The position numbers and the translations under genes are program-made. Source: Marinomonas sp. IMCC 4694 (GTDB taxonomy: Bacteria > Pseudomonadota > Gammaproteobacteria > Pseudomonadales > Marinomonadaceae). Taken from it: DNA of 64,000 nucleotides. The notes under the pieces were generated by a model. The model made no database searches and had not been told where the DNA came from. It saw only the letters and a program-made list of their open reading frames with translations. This document shows positions 51,639-60,673 of this stretch, one piece after another. Each line of letters begins with the position of its first letter. Position 1 is the stretch's first letter. The stretch is taken from the NCBI RefSeq assembly GCF_008122525.1, contig NZ_VSRV01000001.1:2108001-2172000 (forward strand), given 5' to 3'.

Positions 51639-54377
51639 TTACTCCGTGTCGGTATCCACAACATCTGGAGATTCGTCGCCATCATTTGGCGCCTGACCCA
51701 CCACATTGTCGTCGTCACTCATATCAACGCTGTCGTCTTGGCCATCTTCTGCGACTTGATCGTCTTCTACAACTTGATCATCTTCTACAACTTGATCATC
51801 TTCGACTACCCGCTCGATACCGACAAGATGCTCATCGTTTGTCAAGCGTATCAACGTTACCCCTTGTGTATTTCGACCCTGACAGGACACTTCCGTCACA
51901 CGAGTTCGCACTAAGGTACCCTGATCGGTAATCAAGATAATTTCATCGGTTTCATCTACCTGAGCTGCGCCGATGACTGGCCCGTTGCGATCAGACACTT
52001 GAATACCAATGACCCCTTGGCCACCACGACCGTACACAGGGAAATCTTCTACCAAGGTGCGTTTACCGTAACCATTCTCACATGCCATCAGAACAGCAGA
52101 ACCCTCTTGAGGAACAATAAGAGAAACCACTTTGGCGCCTTCGCTTAAACGAATACCACGAACACCAGCGGCGGTTCGGCCCATCGCTCGCACATCAGCC
52201 TCTTTGAAGCGAATCGTCTTACCAGAAGAAGACACCAACATGATGTCATTGTCACCATTAGTGACTGACACGCCGACCAACTCATCTGTATCGTCGAGGC
52301 TCAGGGCAATCAGACCGGTTGAACGTGGACGAGCAAACTGCTGCATCGCCGTCTTCTTAACCGTTCCATTCGCCGTCGCCATAAAAATATAACTGCTGGC
52401 TTCAACGATCGCTTCGTCAGCAACATCGTCCGCATCGTCATCACTCTCAGCCGCTTCTACTACCGGCAAAGGCAAGAGCGCTGAAATGGACTCACCCTCT
52501 TTTAATGGCAGTAGATTAACAATTGGGCGACCTTTTGCACCTCGACTTGCGACCGGAATTTCAAATACACGCAACCAATAAACCTTACCTATGTTACTGA
52601 ACAACATAATGGTGTCATGGCTACTGGTCACCAATAGATGCTCAATATGATCTTCGTCTTTCATGCTGGCAGAAGATTTACCGCGGCCACCACGACGCTG
52701 CGCTTGATACTCTTCAAGTGGCTGTGATTTCGCATAACCAGTATTAGAAATGGTCACTACCATGGGGGCTTCATCAATCAAATCGGCAATCGTCAAATCT
52801 TGACGAGACGTTAAGATCTCGGTACGACGCGCATCGCCAAAAGAGTCACGAACTTCTTCTAGCTCTTCTCGAATAACTTCCATCAAACGATCAGGATTAG
52901 ACAAAATATTCAGTAATTCACCAATCGTTTCGATTAAGGCTTTGTATTCACCTAGGAGCTTATCGTGCTCTAATCCCGTTAAACGATGCAAACGCAAATC
53001 TAAAATCGCTTGAGCTTGATCTGGTGATAAGTGGTATGCACCGTCAACAAAACCGTAACCAGCTTCAAGATCATCCGGACGGCACGCATCCGCACCCGCG
53101 CGTTCGAGCATGGCGACAACATTGCCTGGCTCCCAAGACTCGCTCACGATTTTTTCTTTGGCTTCCGCGGAAGTAGGCGAGTTACGAATCAACTCGATTA
53201 CTCGATCAATATTGGCCAGCGATACAGCTAAACCTTCTAAAATATGACCACGCTCACGCGCTCGGCGTAATTCGTAAATGGTACGACGCGTTACCACTTC
53301 ACGACGGTGTTTTACAAAGCACTCAAGAATCTGCTTTAAATTCAGTAATTGAGGGCGGCCATCAACCAAGGCCACCATATTAATACCAAAAACCGACTGC
53401 AATTGAGTTTGCGTAAAAATATTATTAACCACTACATCCGGATTCTCACCACGACGCAGCTCAATAACAATACGCATACCGTCCTTATCAGACTCATCAC
53501 GCAGCTCACTGATGCCTTCGAGCTTTTTCTCTTTAACCAGCTCAGCAATTTTTTCAATGACCTTGGCTTTGTTTAACTGATAAGGAATTTCTGTGAAAAC
53601 GATGGATTGACGATTGCCTTTCTCCATGTCTTCAAAGTGATGGCGTGCACGCATGTAGATGCGGCCACGTCCTGTTTTGTAGGCTTCAATAATCCCTGCG
53701 CGACCATTAATGAAGGCACCCGTAGGAAAATCTGGACCAGGGATGTGCTCTATAAGCTCCTCGACCGTCACCTCGGCATTGTCGATAACCGCCAAACAAC
53801 CATCAATGATTTCGCCTAAATTATGGGGCGGGATATTAGTCGCCATACCTACAGCTATACCCGCCGAGCCATTTACCAACAGCCCTGGCACACGCGCAGG
53901 TAACACTTCGGGCATAAACTCCGTACCGTCGTAGTTGGGCACGAAATCAACGGTTTCTTTCTCAAGATCCATCAGAAGATGATGCGAAATCTTCGACATG
54001 CGAATTTCGGTATAACGCATGGCAGCCGCACTATCACCATCAACGGAACCGAAGTTACCCTGACCATCGACCAAGGTATAACGCATCGAAAAAGGCTGTG
54101 CCATACGAACAATCGTATCATAGACGGCGGAATCACCATGCGGGTGATATTTACCGATGACATCACCGACGATACGCGCTGATTTTTTGTACGGTTTGTT
54201 CCAGTCATTTTTCAGTTCATTCATCGCAAATAAAACGCGACGGTGAACAGGCTTCAACCCATCACGTACATCAGGTAATGCTCGACCTACGATAACGCTC
54301 ATGGCGTAATCTAGGTAAGATCCCTTCAGTTCATTTTCAATACTGACGGGAATAATTTCTCTGGCTAATTCACCCAT
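51639..54377 (-). CDS. gyrA: DNA gyrase subunit A with repeat-bearing acidic tail
   Basis: 912 residues, somewhat longer than E. coli GyrA (875). The catalytic Tyr is in AAAMRYTEIRM; the quinolone region HPHGDSAVYDTI has the sensitive-type Ser and Asp; the GyrA box reads QRRGGRG. The pinwheel domain has an acidic insert (AAESDDDADDVADEA at about 695-710). The last 60 residues are very acidic and contain VVEDDQ three times, encoded by 18-base direct repeats near 51757-51812. An acidic tail modulates DNA wrapping in E. coli gyrase. A TATAAT box at 54448-54443 is a likely promoter -10. Confidence 0.96.
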   Translation of the reverse strand: MGELAREIIPVSIENELKGSYLDYAMSVIVGRALPDVRDGLKPVHRRVLFAMNELKNDWNKPYKKSARIVGDVIGKYHPHGDSAVYDTIVRMAQPFSMRYTLVDGQGNFGSVDGDSAAAMRYTEIRMSKISHHLLMDLEKETVDFVPNYDGTEFMPEVLPARVPGLLVNGSAGIAVGMATNIPPHNLGEIIDGCLAVIDNAEVTVEELIEHIPGPDFPTGAFINGRAGIIEAYKTGRGRIYMRARHHFEDMEKGNRQSIVFTEIPYQLNKAKVIEKIAELVKEKKLEGISELRDESDKDGMRIVIELRRGENPDVVVNNIFTQTQLQSVFGINMVALVDGRPQLLNLKQILECFVKHRREVVTRRTIYELRRARERGHILEGLAVSLANIDRVIELIRNSPTSAEAKEKIVSESWEPGNVVAMLERAGADACRPDDLEAGYGFVDGAYHLSPDQAQAILDLRLHRLTGLEHDKLLGEYKALIETIGELLNILSNPDRLMEVIREELEEVRDSFGDARRTEILTSRQDLTIADLIDEAPMVVTISNTGYAKSQPLEEYQAQRRGGRGKSSASMKDEDHIEHLLVTSSHDTIMLFSNIGKVYWLRVFEIPVASRGAKGRPIVNLLPLKEGESISALLPLPVVEAAESDDDADDVADEAIVEASSYIFMATANGTVKKTAMQQFARPRSTGLIALSLDDTDELVGVSVTNGDNDIMLVSSSGKTIRFKEADVRAMGRTAAGVRGIRLSEGAKVVSLIVPQEGSAVLMACENGYGKRTLVEDFPVYGRGGQGVIGIQVSDRNGPVIGAAQVDETDEIILITDQGTLVRTRVTEVSCQGRNTQGVTLIRLTNDEHLVGIERVVEDDQVVEDDQVVEDDQVAEDGQDDSVDMSDDDNVVGQAPNDGDESPDVVDTDTE
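51757..51812 (-). repeat. 18-base tandem repeats in the gyrA tail
   Basis: Three near-identical units of the form GATCATCTTCTACAACTT (plus strand) encode repeated VVEDDQ. The number of units could vary between strains without breaking the frame. Confidence 0.9.
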
Positions 54378-54442
54378 AGATACAATCGATCCTTATGCCT
54401 TGGAGTCGGGAAGACGCCTTAATCTCTTTTTATAAGCGCGGG

Positions 54443-54448
54443 ATTATA
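54443..54448 (-). promoter_or_regulatory. Likely -10 element of gyrA
   Basis: A perfect TATAAT on the minus strand 66 bases before the gyrA start, with no good -35. The remaining part of the 368-base gap to ubiG holds another TATAAT on the plus strand at 54539-54544, but I see no other feature I can support. Confidence 0.45.
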
Positions 54449-54745
54449 CCATAAGGAAATAAATAAGACCCCTTCAAGCAACACGTTTTGTTGGTCTATC
54501 GTCGAATTATATCGTCATCTCAAATCGAAGTCGTATCGTATAATATGCACAATAACAACAAAGTAAGTTTGTTATTGGTCGACTCTTTAGATGGCGCTAC
54601 AATAGAAAAATGCGCTTTAATACTAGCACTCAAAATTCACCCGTTAATGAATGATAAATTTCGTCACGCTTACAACGAATAAACAGCCTATCAAGCCTGA
54701 TCTTTATTTTTCACTAGCCAAAGCCAATTTAATGGACATCACATA

Positions 54746-55468
54746 ATGACCAACACCAAATCAAGCAATGTAGATTTAGACGAAGTAGCAAAATTTGAAG
54801 CTCTCGCAAGCCGTTGGTGGGACAAAGAAAACGAATTCAAACCGTTACATGACATCAACCCACTTCGGACCCAATACATTCATGAACGCACTGATGGCCT
54901 AGCCGGTAAAAAAGTCATTGATGTAGGCTGTGGCGGTGGCATTTTATCTGAAGCCATGGCAACACTGGGTGCCAAAGTAAAAGGCATCGATATGGGAGAA
55001 GCCCCCCTTGCGGTCGCGAAACTCCACAAAGAAGAATCGAACCTTGAAATCGATTACGAAAAAATTACCGCAGAAGAAATCGCCGAACGTGAAGCAGGCC
55101 AATACGATGTGGTGACCTGCTTAGAAATGCTCGAGCATGTACCCGATCCAGCGTCGGTTATTAAAGCCTGCATGACACTGGTCAAACCCGGTGGTCATGT
55201 ATTTTTCTCAACCATTAATCGCAACCCTAAAGCGTATCTTTTTGCTATTGTGGGGGCAGAATACATACTAAAAATGCTCCCCAAAGGCACACATGATTAC
55301 GCGAAATTCATCCAGCCCGCTGAGCTAAATAATTACGCCCGACGCGCAGGGCTTGACGTTATCCACATGACAGGCATGACCTACAACCCGCTGACTAAAA
55401 TTTACAAACTAGACGACAAAGATGTATCCGTTAATTATTTAATGCACACACAAAAACTCGACACCTAA
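54746..55468 (+). CDS. ubiG: Ubiquinone biosynthesis O-methyltransferase UbiG
   Basis: 240 residues. SAM-binding VIDVGCGGGILSEAMA at about residues 58-73, preceded by the UbiG signature FEALASRWWDKENEFKPLHDINPLRTQYI. It carries out both O-methylation steps of ubiquinone synthesis. The next gene, yciK, starts 20 bases after its stop; in Pseudomonas a phosphatase gene (mupP) lies between the two. Confidence 0.96.
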   Translation: MTNTKSSNVDLDEVAKFEALASRWWDKENEFKPLHDINPLRTQYIHERTDGLAGKKVIDVGCGGGILSEAMATLGAKVKGIDMGEAPLAVAKLHKEESNLEIDYEKITAEEIAEREAGQYDVVTCLEMLEHVPDPASVIKACMTLVKPGGHVFFSTINRNPKAYLFAIVGAEYILKMLPKGTHDYAKFIQPAELNNYARRAGLDVIHMTGMTYNPLTKIYKLDDKDVSVNYLMHTQKLDT

Positions 55469-55488
55469 TCGAAGCACAAGGAGGAGAT

Positions 55489-56232
55489 ATGTTCGACTAT
55501 AATGCCCCAAGCCAATTACTCAAAGACAAGGTTATTCTCGTGACAGGAGCGGGTGATGGGATCGGCAAAGTCGCCGCCCTCACCTACGCCGAACACGGTG
55601 CCACCGTGATATTACTCGGTCGCACTCTGAAGAAGCTTGAAGCCGTTTACGATGCCATTGAAACGCTAGGCCACCCGCAAGCGGCCATCGTTCCCCTGAA
55701 CCTAGACGGGGCCGCCGAACACGACTACCTTGAGCTTGCCAACACCATAGAAAGTGAATTTGGTCATCTCGATGGCCTCCTTCATAACGCCAGCGTGCTA
55801 GGCGACAGAACCGCTATATCAACTTACAACCCCGCTACATTCGAACATGTCATGCGAGTAAATGTGACCAGCCAATTTCTGCTTAACCAAGCCTTGTTAC
55901 CATTACTTGAAAAATCAGACATGGCATCGGTTATTTTTACTTCGTCCAGCGTTGGACGAAAAGCTCAAGCAAACTGGGGCGCCTATGCCGTGTCGAAATT
56001 CGCCACCGAAGCCATGATGCAGCTTTTATCTAGCGAGCTTGCCATTAAAACACCCAACATTCGCGTAAATTGCATTAATCCAGGCGCCACTAAAACCAAG
56101 ATGCGCGCTAGCGCCTATCCAAATGAAGACCCCACAGCACTGCCTAATGCCGTCGATATCATGCCGCTTTATTTGTATTTGATGGGAGAAGACAGCCTCG
56201 CGGTGAACGGTCAATCCATAGATGCTCAATAA
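55489..56232 (+). CDS. yciK: YciK-family short-chain dehydrogenase
   Basis: 247 residues. Rossmann motif TGAGDGIGK near the N-terminus, LHNAS, catalytic Ser in TSSSVG and YAVSK. The opening YNAPSQLLKDKVILVTGAGDGIG is typical of YciK. The physiological substrate of the family is not known. AGGAGG lies six bases before the ATG. Downstream of ubiG and in one operon with it. Confidence 0.94.
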   Translation: MFDYNAPSQLLKDKVILVTGAGDGIGKVAALTYAEHGATVILLGRTLKKLEAVYDAIETLGHPQAAIVPLNLDGAAEHDYLELANTIESEFGHLDGLLHNASVLGDRTAISTYNPATFEHVMRVNVTSQFLLNQALLPLLEKSDMASVIFTSSSVGRKAQANWGAYAVSKFATEAMMQLLSSELAIKTPNIRVNCINPGATKTKMRASAYPNEDPTALPNAVDIMPLYLYLMGEDSLAVNGQSIDAQ

Positions 56233-56282
56233 AACAGTATTCTTCGTTGAGGTCATGGCGGGATCAATAACCACCTACGATG

Positions 56283-56870
56283 CTAGCCTCCGATCAATTT
56301 TTCTAACCTCTCTTCATTGGTGACAGGGGCTTCGCTGGCTGGCTGACTGTTGACGGGCGTCACACCTGTGCCAATTGGTGCAAAGTCACCTATTTTCGGT
56401 TCTATTATCGGAGATTTAGTAGCGTCAGCCGACACGACATCTGAAAGCATACTCTCACTTGAAGGCACCTCATCGAGCATAGGACGCTCTGCAAAAATAC
56501 CTACTTCTGGCATCATACGAATGCGCTTTTCTTCAATATCAGCGGGGATTTTTCCAGTAAACAATACAGTAAATGGGGCGTCATCCGTACGTTTATTTAC
56601 TTCATCAAAAATGAGCTGCTCACGCTGGGCAATATTACCCTCTTCAAGATACGGCGTTGAACCATCCGCCGTCACCACAACATTTGGCCCCCGCACCGTC
56701 ACCGAACGTTCGGCAGGAATAACTGCCACATCCTCCGGAGAACTCAGCACAACTTGATGTTGAGAGCGTATAATTTGGTTTCCATAAATGATATCAACAG
56801 AATGTAACTCAACGGTTTGCGCATGCACCAACAGAGGCATCGCTACGACAAGTCCTAATGCATACTTCAT
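56283..56870 (-). CDS. Secreted protein of unknown function
   Basis: About 195 residues from ATG 56870; the open frame runs to 56954. The N-terminus KYALGLVVAMPLLVHAQ is a signal peptide with cleavage after HAQ or HA. The mature protein is rich in Val, Ser, Pro and acidic residues, with a hydrophobic, strand-like first half (VELHSVDIIYGNQIIRSQHQVVLSS) and a low-complexity end. I do not recognise a family. It is convergent with yciK and follows fabV by about 90 bases. Confidence 0.7.
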   Translation of the reverse strand: MKYALGLVVAMPLLVHAQTVELHSVDIIYGNQIIRSQHQVVLSSPEDVAVIPAERSVTVRGPNVVVTADGSTPYLEEGNIAQREQLIFDEVNKRTDDAPFTVLFTGKIPADIEEKRIRMMPEVGIFAERPMLDEVPSSESMLSDVVSADATKSPIIEPKIGDFAPIGTGVTPVNSQPASEAPVTNEERLEKLIGG

Positions 56871-56958
56871 AAACACGCCATATAAGAGACTCAAGCAAGA
56901 AAAACAAAAAAGGAGCCAAAGCAACGCCCAGACCCCTTTAACAACACACAACAATCGT

Positions 56959-58161
56959 TTATGGCGTAATCACGTCGAAATCGGATTCTGGATTAACATC
57001 AGCGTCGTAATCCACACTCTCCAAACCAAAACCAAACAACTTCAAAAATTCATCTTTATAAAGCTGGTAATCTGTTTCAGCAAAAAGGTTTGCATCATTC
57101 ACCTGCGGCCAAAGTTCACGACACGCCTGCTGAACATCTTCACGCAATTCCCAATCGTCTAAACGCAAACGGTTTTTATCATCCGTCAATTCAGCGGGGT
57201 TATGATTATTATATAAACGCTCAGAAAACAAACGATAAATCTGGTCCATACACCCTTCATGCAGCCCCTTTTCACGCATTACTCGGAACACCATCGCCAA
57301 ATACAAAGGCATCACAGGGATTGCCGATGACGCTTGAGTAACAACAGACTTCAATACAGCAACATTCGCGCCACCGCCAATTTTAGCCAGTTGCGCATCA
57401 ATCGCCGCTGAAGCACGATCCAAGTCTTCTTTCGCTTTACCTAATGCTCCATGCCAATAAATCGGCCAAGTAATATCTGAGCCAATGTAAGAGTACGCGA
57501 CGGTTCTCACGCCTTTAGCAAGCACACCGGCATCATTCAGCGCTGACATCCACAACTCCCAATCCTGACCGCCCATAACCGTTGTGGTCGCAGCCACTTC
57601 CTCGTCGGTCGCTGGCTCTATTTCTGCTTCGATGATGACATCTTTGTTGGTATCAATAGCCGTCGATTTATAGACATTACCAATAGGTTTCAACACAGAG
57701 CGAATCACTTCGCCCGTGTCTGGCATTTTACGCACTGGCGACGCCAATGAATAAACCACCATGTCGATTTCACCTAAATCTTCTTTGATCAATTCAATCA
57801 CTTTCGCACGAGCTTCATGGGAAAACGCATCACCGTTAATACTTTTCGCGTACAGACCTTCTTCTTTAGCCACTTTGTCAAAAGCCGCTGAGTTGTACCA
57901 ACCCGCTGTACCCGTTTTTTTGTCAGTACCAGGCTTTTCAAAGAACACACCGATGGTTGCTGCACCAGAACCGAATGCCGCCGCAATACGAGAAGACAAT
58001 CCGTAACCACTTGATGCGCCAATCACAAGTACTTTTTTAGGGCCATTTTCAATCGCCCCTTTGCTTTTAGTAAAAGCGATCTGATCTCTTACATTTTGCT
58101 CACAACCCACTGGGTGCGTTGTTGTACAAATAAATCCGCGAATCTTTGGTTTAATGATCAT
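56959..58161 (-). CDS. fabV: Enoyl-ACP/trans-2-enoyl-CoA reductase FabV
   Basis: 400 residues, normal for FabV. It begins MIIKPKIRGFICTTTHPVGCEQNV, with the NADH motif VIGASSGYGLSSRIAAAFGSGA and the long YX8K-type site in SYIGSDITWPIYWHGALGKAK. It does the last reduction of each fatty-acid elongation round. FabV enzymes are known to be much less sensitive to triclosan than FabI, so the organism may be tolerant. An inverted repeat lies just upstream of its start. Confidence 0.96.
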   Translation of the reverse strand: MIIKPKIRGFICTTTHPVGCEQNVRDQIAFTKSKGAIENGPKKVLVIGASSGYGLSSRIAAAFGSGAATIGVFFEKPGTDKKTGTAGWYNSAAFDKVAKEEGLYAKSINGDAFSHEARAKVIELIKEDLGEIDMVVYSLASPVRKMPDTGEVIRSVLKPIGNVYKSTAIDTNKDVIIEAEIEPATDEEVAATTTVMGGQDWELWMSALNDAGVLAKGVRTVAYSYIGSDITWPIYWHGALGKAKEDLDRASAAIDAQLAKIGGGANVAVLKSVVTQASSAIPVMPLYLAMVFRVMREKGLHEGCMDQIYRLFSERLYNNHNPAELTDDKNRLRLDDWELREDVQQACRELWPQVNDANLFAETDYQLYKDEFLKLFGFGLESVDYDADVNPESDFDVITP

Positions 58162-58191
58162 AATATCTTCTCAACGTCATGTTTTGCTTAC

Positions 58192-58230
58192 GTCTTGTCC
58201 GACAATTACATCATATATGGCAGACAAGAC
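58192..58230. promoter_or_regulatory. Inverted repeat between fabV and a glycosyltransferase gene
   Basis: GTCTTGTC (58192-58199) and GACAAGAC (58223-58230) form an inverted repeat around 23 bases, and TTGTCCGACAA overlaps the left copy. Placed 31-69 bases before the fabV start and about 95 bases before the plus-strand gene, it could be an operator. No known regulator can be assigned. Confidence 0.4.
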
Positions 58231-58324
58231 AAATCTATTCCCATGATACAATAGCAAGACGAATATGTCCTGATTCTGCTAAAAATACAGAACCAAAAGC
58301 CTCACATTATTGAGAGAACACACT

Positions 58325-59557
58325 TTGCACCTACTTGTCATCGGCTACGTCTGGCCAGAACCCAATTCATCGGCTGCTGGCAGTCGAATGATGCAGCTGC
58401 TCAACAGCTTTCACAAAGCACAATGGAAAATATCTTTTGCAAGCCCTGCTCAACAAACAGAGCACATGACAGACTTATCTCAATTGGGCATAGAAGCAGA
58501 TCACATCGCACTGAATGACACATCATTCGATACTTATATCGCAGACAAAAAACCAGACATTGTGATGTTTGATCGATTCATGATGGAAGAACAATTTGGC
58601 TGGCGTGTCGAAAAATTTAGCCCTGAATCCTTGCGAGTACTAAACACGGAAGACCTGCACTCACTAAGACAAGCACGACACAATGCGCTTAAACAAAACA
58701 AAAAGTTTGCCATAGAAGACTTGTATTCCGACCATGGTATTCGAGAGATCGCCGCCATACACCGCTGCGATCTAACCTTGATGATTTCTGAAATGGAAGC
58801 CAAACTTCTAATAGACGAGTTTCATGTTCCAGACACTCACGTCTTGCACCTGCCTTTTATGCTACCACCCTCCCAAGACACCGATACCCTACCGCGTTTT
58901 GAAGAGCGACAGCATTTCATTAGCATTGGTAACTTTCGTCACGCGCCCAACTGGGATGCCGTACTGCAATTAAAAACAGAAATCTGGCCCAAGATCCGCA
59001 AACGACTCCCTAAGGCAGAAATGCATATTTATGGCGCCTACCCACCACCAAAAGCCACCCAATTGCACAACGCTAAAGAAGGCTTTTTAGTAAAAGGCTG
59101 GGCAGAAAATGCTCACCAGGTAATGCAACAAGCAAGATTGTGCTTAGCACCTCTTCGCTTTGGCGCCGGTATCAAAGGCAAATTAGTCGAAGCCATGCAA
59201 ATGGGAACACCCAGTATCACCACGGCGATTGGAGCAGAATCCATGCACGGTGAACTTCCATGGAATGGCGTTATCACAGAGGACATAGACACTTTTGTTG
59301 ATGCGGCCGTTTCCCTATATGAAGACAAAACAAGCTGGTTAGTCATGCAACAGAATGGCCATAGAATTTTACAAGCTCGCTACCAAGCCGAAGAGTGGGA
59401 ACCTAAATTAATCAACCGATTAACACTACAGGTTCGACTAAGGGAAAACGTGAGAAAGAAACATTTCTTAGGTTTGATGCTGCGACACCACAGCCTCAAA
59501 AGCACGCAATACATGTCTCAGTGGATAGAGCTGAAGAACGCAAAAGACGATAAATAA
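58325..59557 (+). CDS. Glycosyltransferase, GT4-like
   Basis: About 410 residues. It starts with the donor-fold motif HLLVIGYVWPEPNSSAAGSRM and has the GT-B closing region APLRFGAGIKGKLVEAMQMGTPSI with the usual Glu. There is no membrane segment. The sugar and acceptor cannot be told. No ATG fits: TTG 58325, with GAGAGA seven bases before it, is preferred over TTG 58310. It stands alone, divergent from fabV, with no other surface-polysaccharide gene near. Confidence 0.85.
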   Translation: MHLLVIGYVWPEPNSSAAGSRMMQLLNSFHKAQWKISFASPAQQTEHMTDLSQLGIEADHIALNDTSFDTYIADKKPDIVMFDRFMMEEQFGWRVEKFSPESLRVLNTEDLHSLRQARHNALKQNKKFAIEDLYSDHGIREIAAIHRCDLTLMISEMEAKLLIDEFHVPDTHVLHLPFMLPPSQDTDTLPRFEERQHFISIGNFRHAPNWDAVLQLKTEIWPKIRKRLPKAEMHIYGAYPPPKATQLHNAKEGFLVKGWAENAHQVMQQARLCLAPLRFGAGIKGKLVEAMQMGTPSITTAIGAESMHGELPWNGVITEDIDTFVDAAVSLYEDKTSWLVMQQNGHRILQARYQAEEWEPKLINRLTLQVRLRENVRKKHFLGLMLRHHSLKSTQYMSQWIELKNAKDDK

Positions 59558-59586
59558 CAACACTCTCGCGAGCGAACATGCAAAAA

Positions 59587-59784
59587 TCAGTGATGACTGA
59601 CAAACTGACTTTTGGCCTCACGCTCGCGGACTTTTTTCATCACCGCTTGCTGTGACACTTTATTCATACTGCCCCACTGACTAATCTCTTTACCCGTTCG
59701 ATAACACCCGACACATACGTCATTGTCATCTAACAGACAAACATTAACGCATGGGGATTTAACTTGTGGTCTATGTTGTGACAT
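59587..59784 (-). CDS. DUF1289 family small protein
   Basis: 65 residues with the family core SPCVNVCLLDDNDVCVGCYRTGKEISQW: four Cys that may bind a metal. Function not known to me. It converges with the glycosyltransferase gene and lies downstream of the YebC-type gene beyond that gene's terminator. Confidence 0.88.
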   Translation of the reverse strand: MSQHRPQVKSPCVNVCLLDDNDVCVGCYRTGKEISQWGSMNKVSQQAVMKKVREREAKSQFVSHH

Positions 59785-59809
59785 TTTTTATCCACTTAAT
59801 TTCGCAACC

Positions 59810-59851
59810 AAAAAACAACGCACTGACAGAGACAAACCTCTACCAGTGCGT
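59810..59851 (-). terminator. Terminator after the YebC/PmpR-type gene
   Basis: Arms ACGCACTG and CAGTGCGT plus inner AGAG/CTCT (59818-59851), followed by TGTTTTTT on the minus strand. Confidence 0.8.
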
Positions 59852-59857
59852 AAACAC

Positions 59858-60574
59858 TTAGTATTCTGCGTTATGATAAACACGCTGCACATCGTCAAGA
59901 TCGTTCAAAAGGTCTAAGAAACGGTCAAACTGCTCCACTTCTTCACCTTGAATTTCAGTTGTGTTTTGTGCAACAAATTGAATTTCATCAACGTCAAATT
60001 CGATATCACCAAGGGCGTCGGTTAAGGCAATTTTCGCTTTGCTGTAATCCGTGTGAGGGGCAAATACCGTCACTTTGCCGTCTTCAAGCTCAATATCCGT
60101 GACATCGACATCCGCCATCATCAAAGCGTCAAGAATGACCTCTTCATCCGTACCAGTAAATACAAAGATAGCACTGTGATCAAACATATGACTCACACTA
60201 CCTTGGCTACCGATCTTGCACTTAACCTTATTAAAACAAGTTCGCACATCGCCAAAAGTACGATTCGCATTGTCCGATAAACAATCCACAATCACCATAG
60301 TATTGCCTGGTCCAAAACCTTCATAGCGTGCTGTGTCAAAGTCTTCTCCACCGCCACCTTTCGCCTTATCAATCGCTTTATCGATAACGTGAGTTGGCAC
60401 CTGATCTTTTTTAGCTCGCTCGATCAGAGAACGCAGTGACAAATTACCATTTGGGTCGATACCACCGGATTTTGCGCAAACATAAATCTCACGGCCGTAT
60501 TTACTGTACACCTTGGCTTTTTGGTCAGACGTTTTTGCCATGGACTCTTTGCGGTTTTGAAAGGCTCTGCCCAT
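59858..60574 (-). CDS. YebC/PmpR-family protein
   Basis: 238 residues, full length (MGRAFQNRKESMAKTSDQKAK, GGIDPNGNLSLRSLIERAKKDQVP, KGGGGEDFDTARYEGFGPGNTMVIVDC). The family was long called transcription regulators; some members have been linked to translation of difficult peptide stretches. This one is of the YeeN-like branch rather than the ruvC-linked YebC, as no ruv genes are near. Well-supported family, uncertain role. Confidence 0.92.
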   Translation of the reverse strand: MGRAFQNRKESMAKTSDQKAKVYSKYGREIYVCAKSGGIDPNGNLSLRSLIERAKKDQVPTHVIDKAIDKAKGGGGEDFDTARYEGFGPGNTMVIVDCLSDNANRTFGDVRTCFNKVKCKIGSQGSVSHMFDHSAIFVFTGTDEEVILDALMMADVDVTDIELEDGKVTVFAPHTDYSKAKIALTDALGDIEFDVDEIQFVAQNTTEIQGEEVEQFDRFLDLLNDLDDVQRVYHNAEY

Positions 60575-60673
60575 TACATATTCCTATAATTTACTGTCTT
60601 AAAAATCAGATTCTAACGTGTCGCCCAAAAAGAAGGAACTACTAGCCCGCCATAAATACAATAAATCGCAGCA

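Noticed and set aside
51757..51812. Short regular repeats that could suggest a CRISPR or a satellite
   Set aside because: They are in frame inside gyrA, adjacent without spacers, and encode an acidic tail.
54545..54682. A 45-codon open frame (ATG 54545) between gyrA and ubiG on the plus strand
   Set aside because: It has no ribosome-binding site, a TATAAT box ends at the base before its ATG, and the residues match no family I know. It is more likely part of the promoter region.
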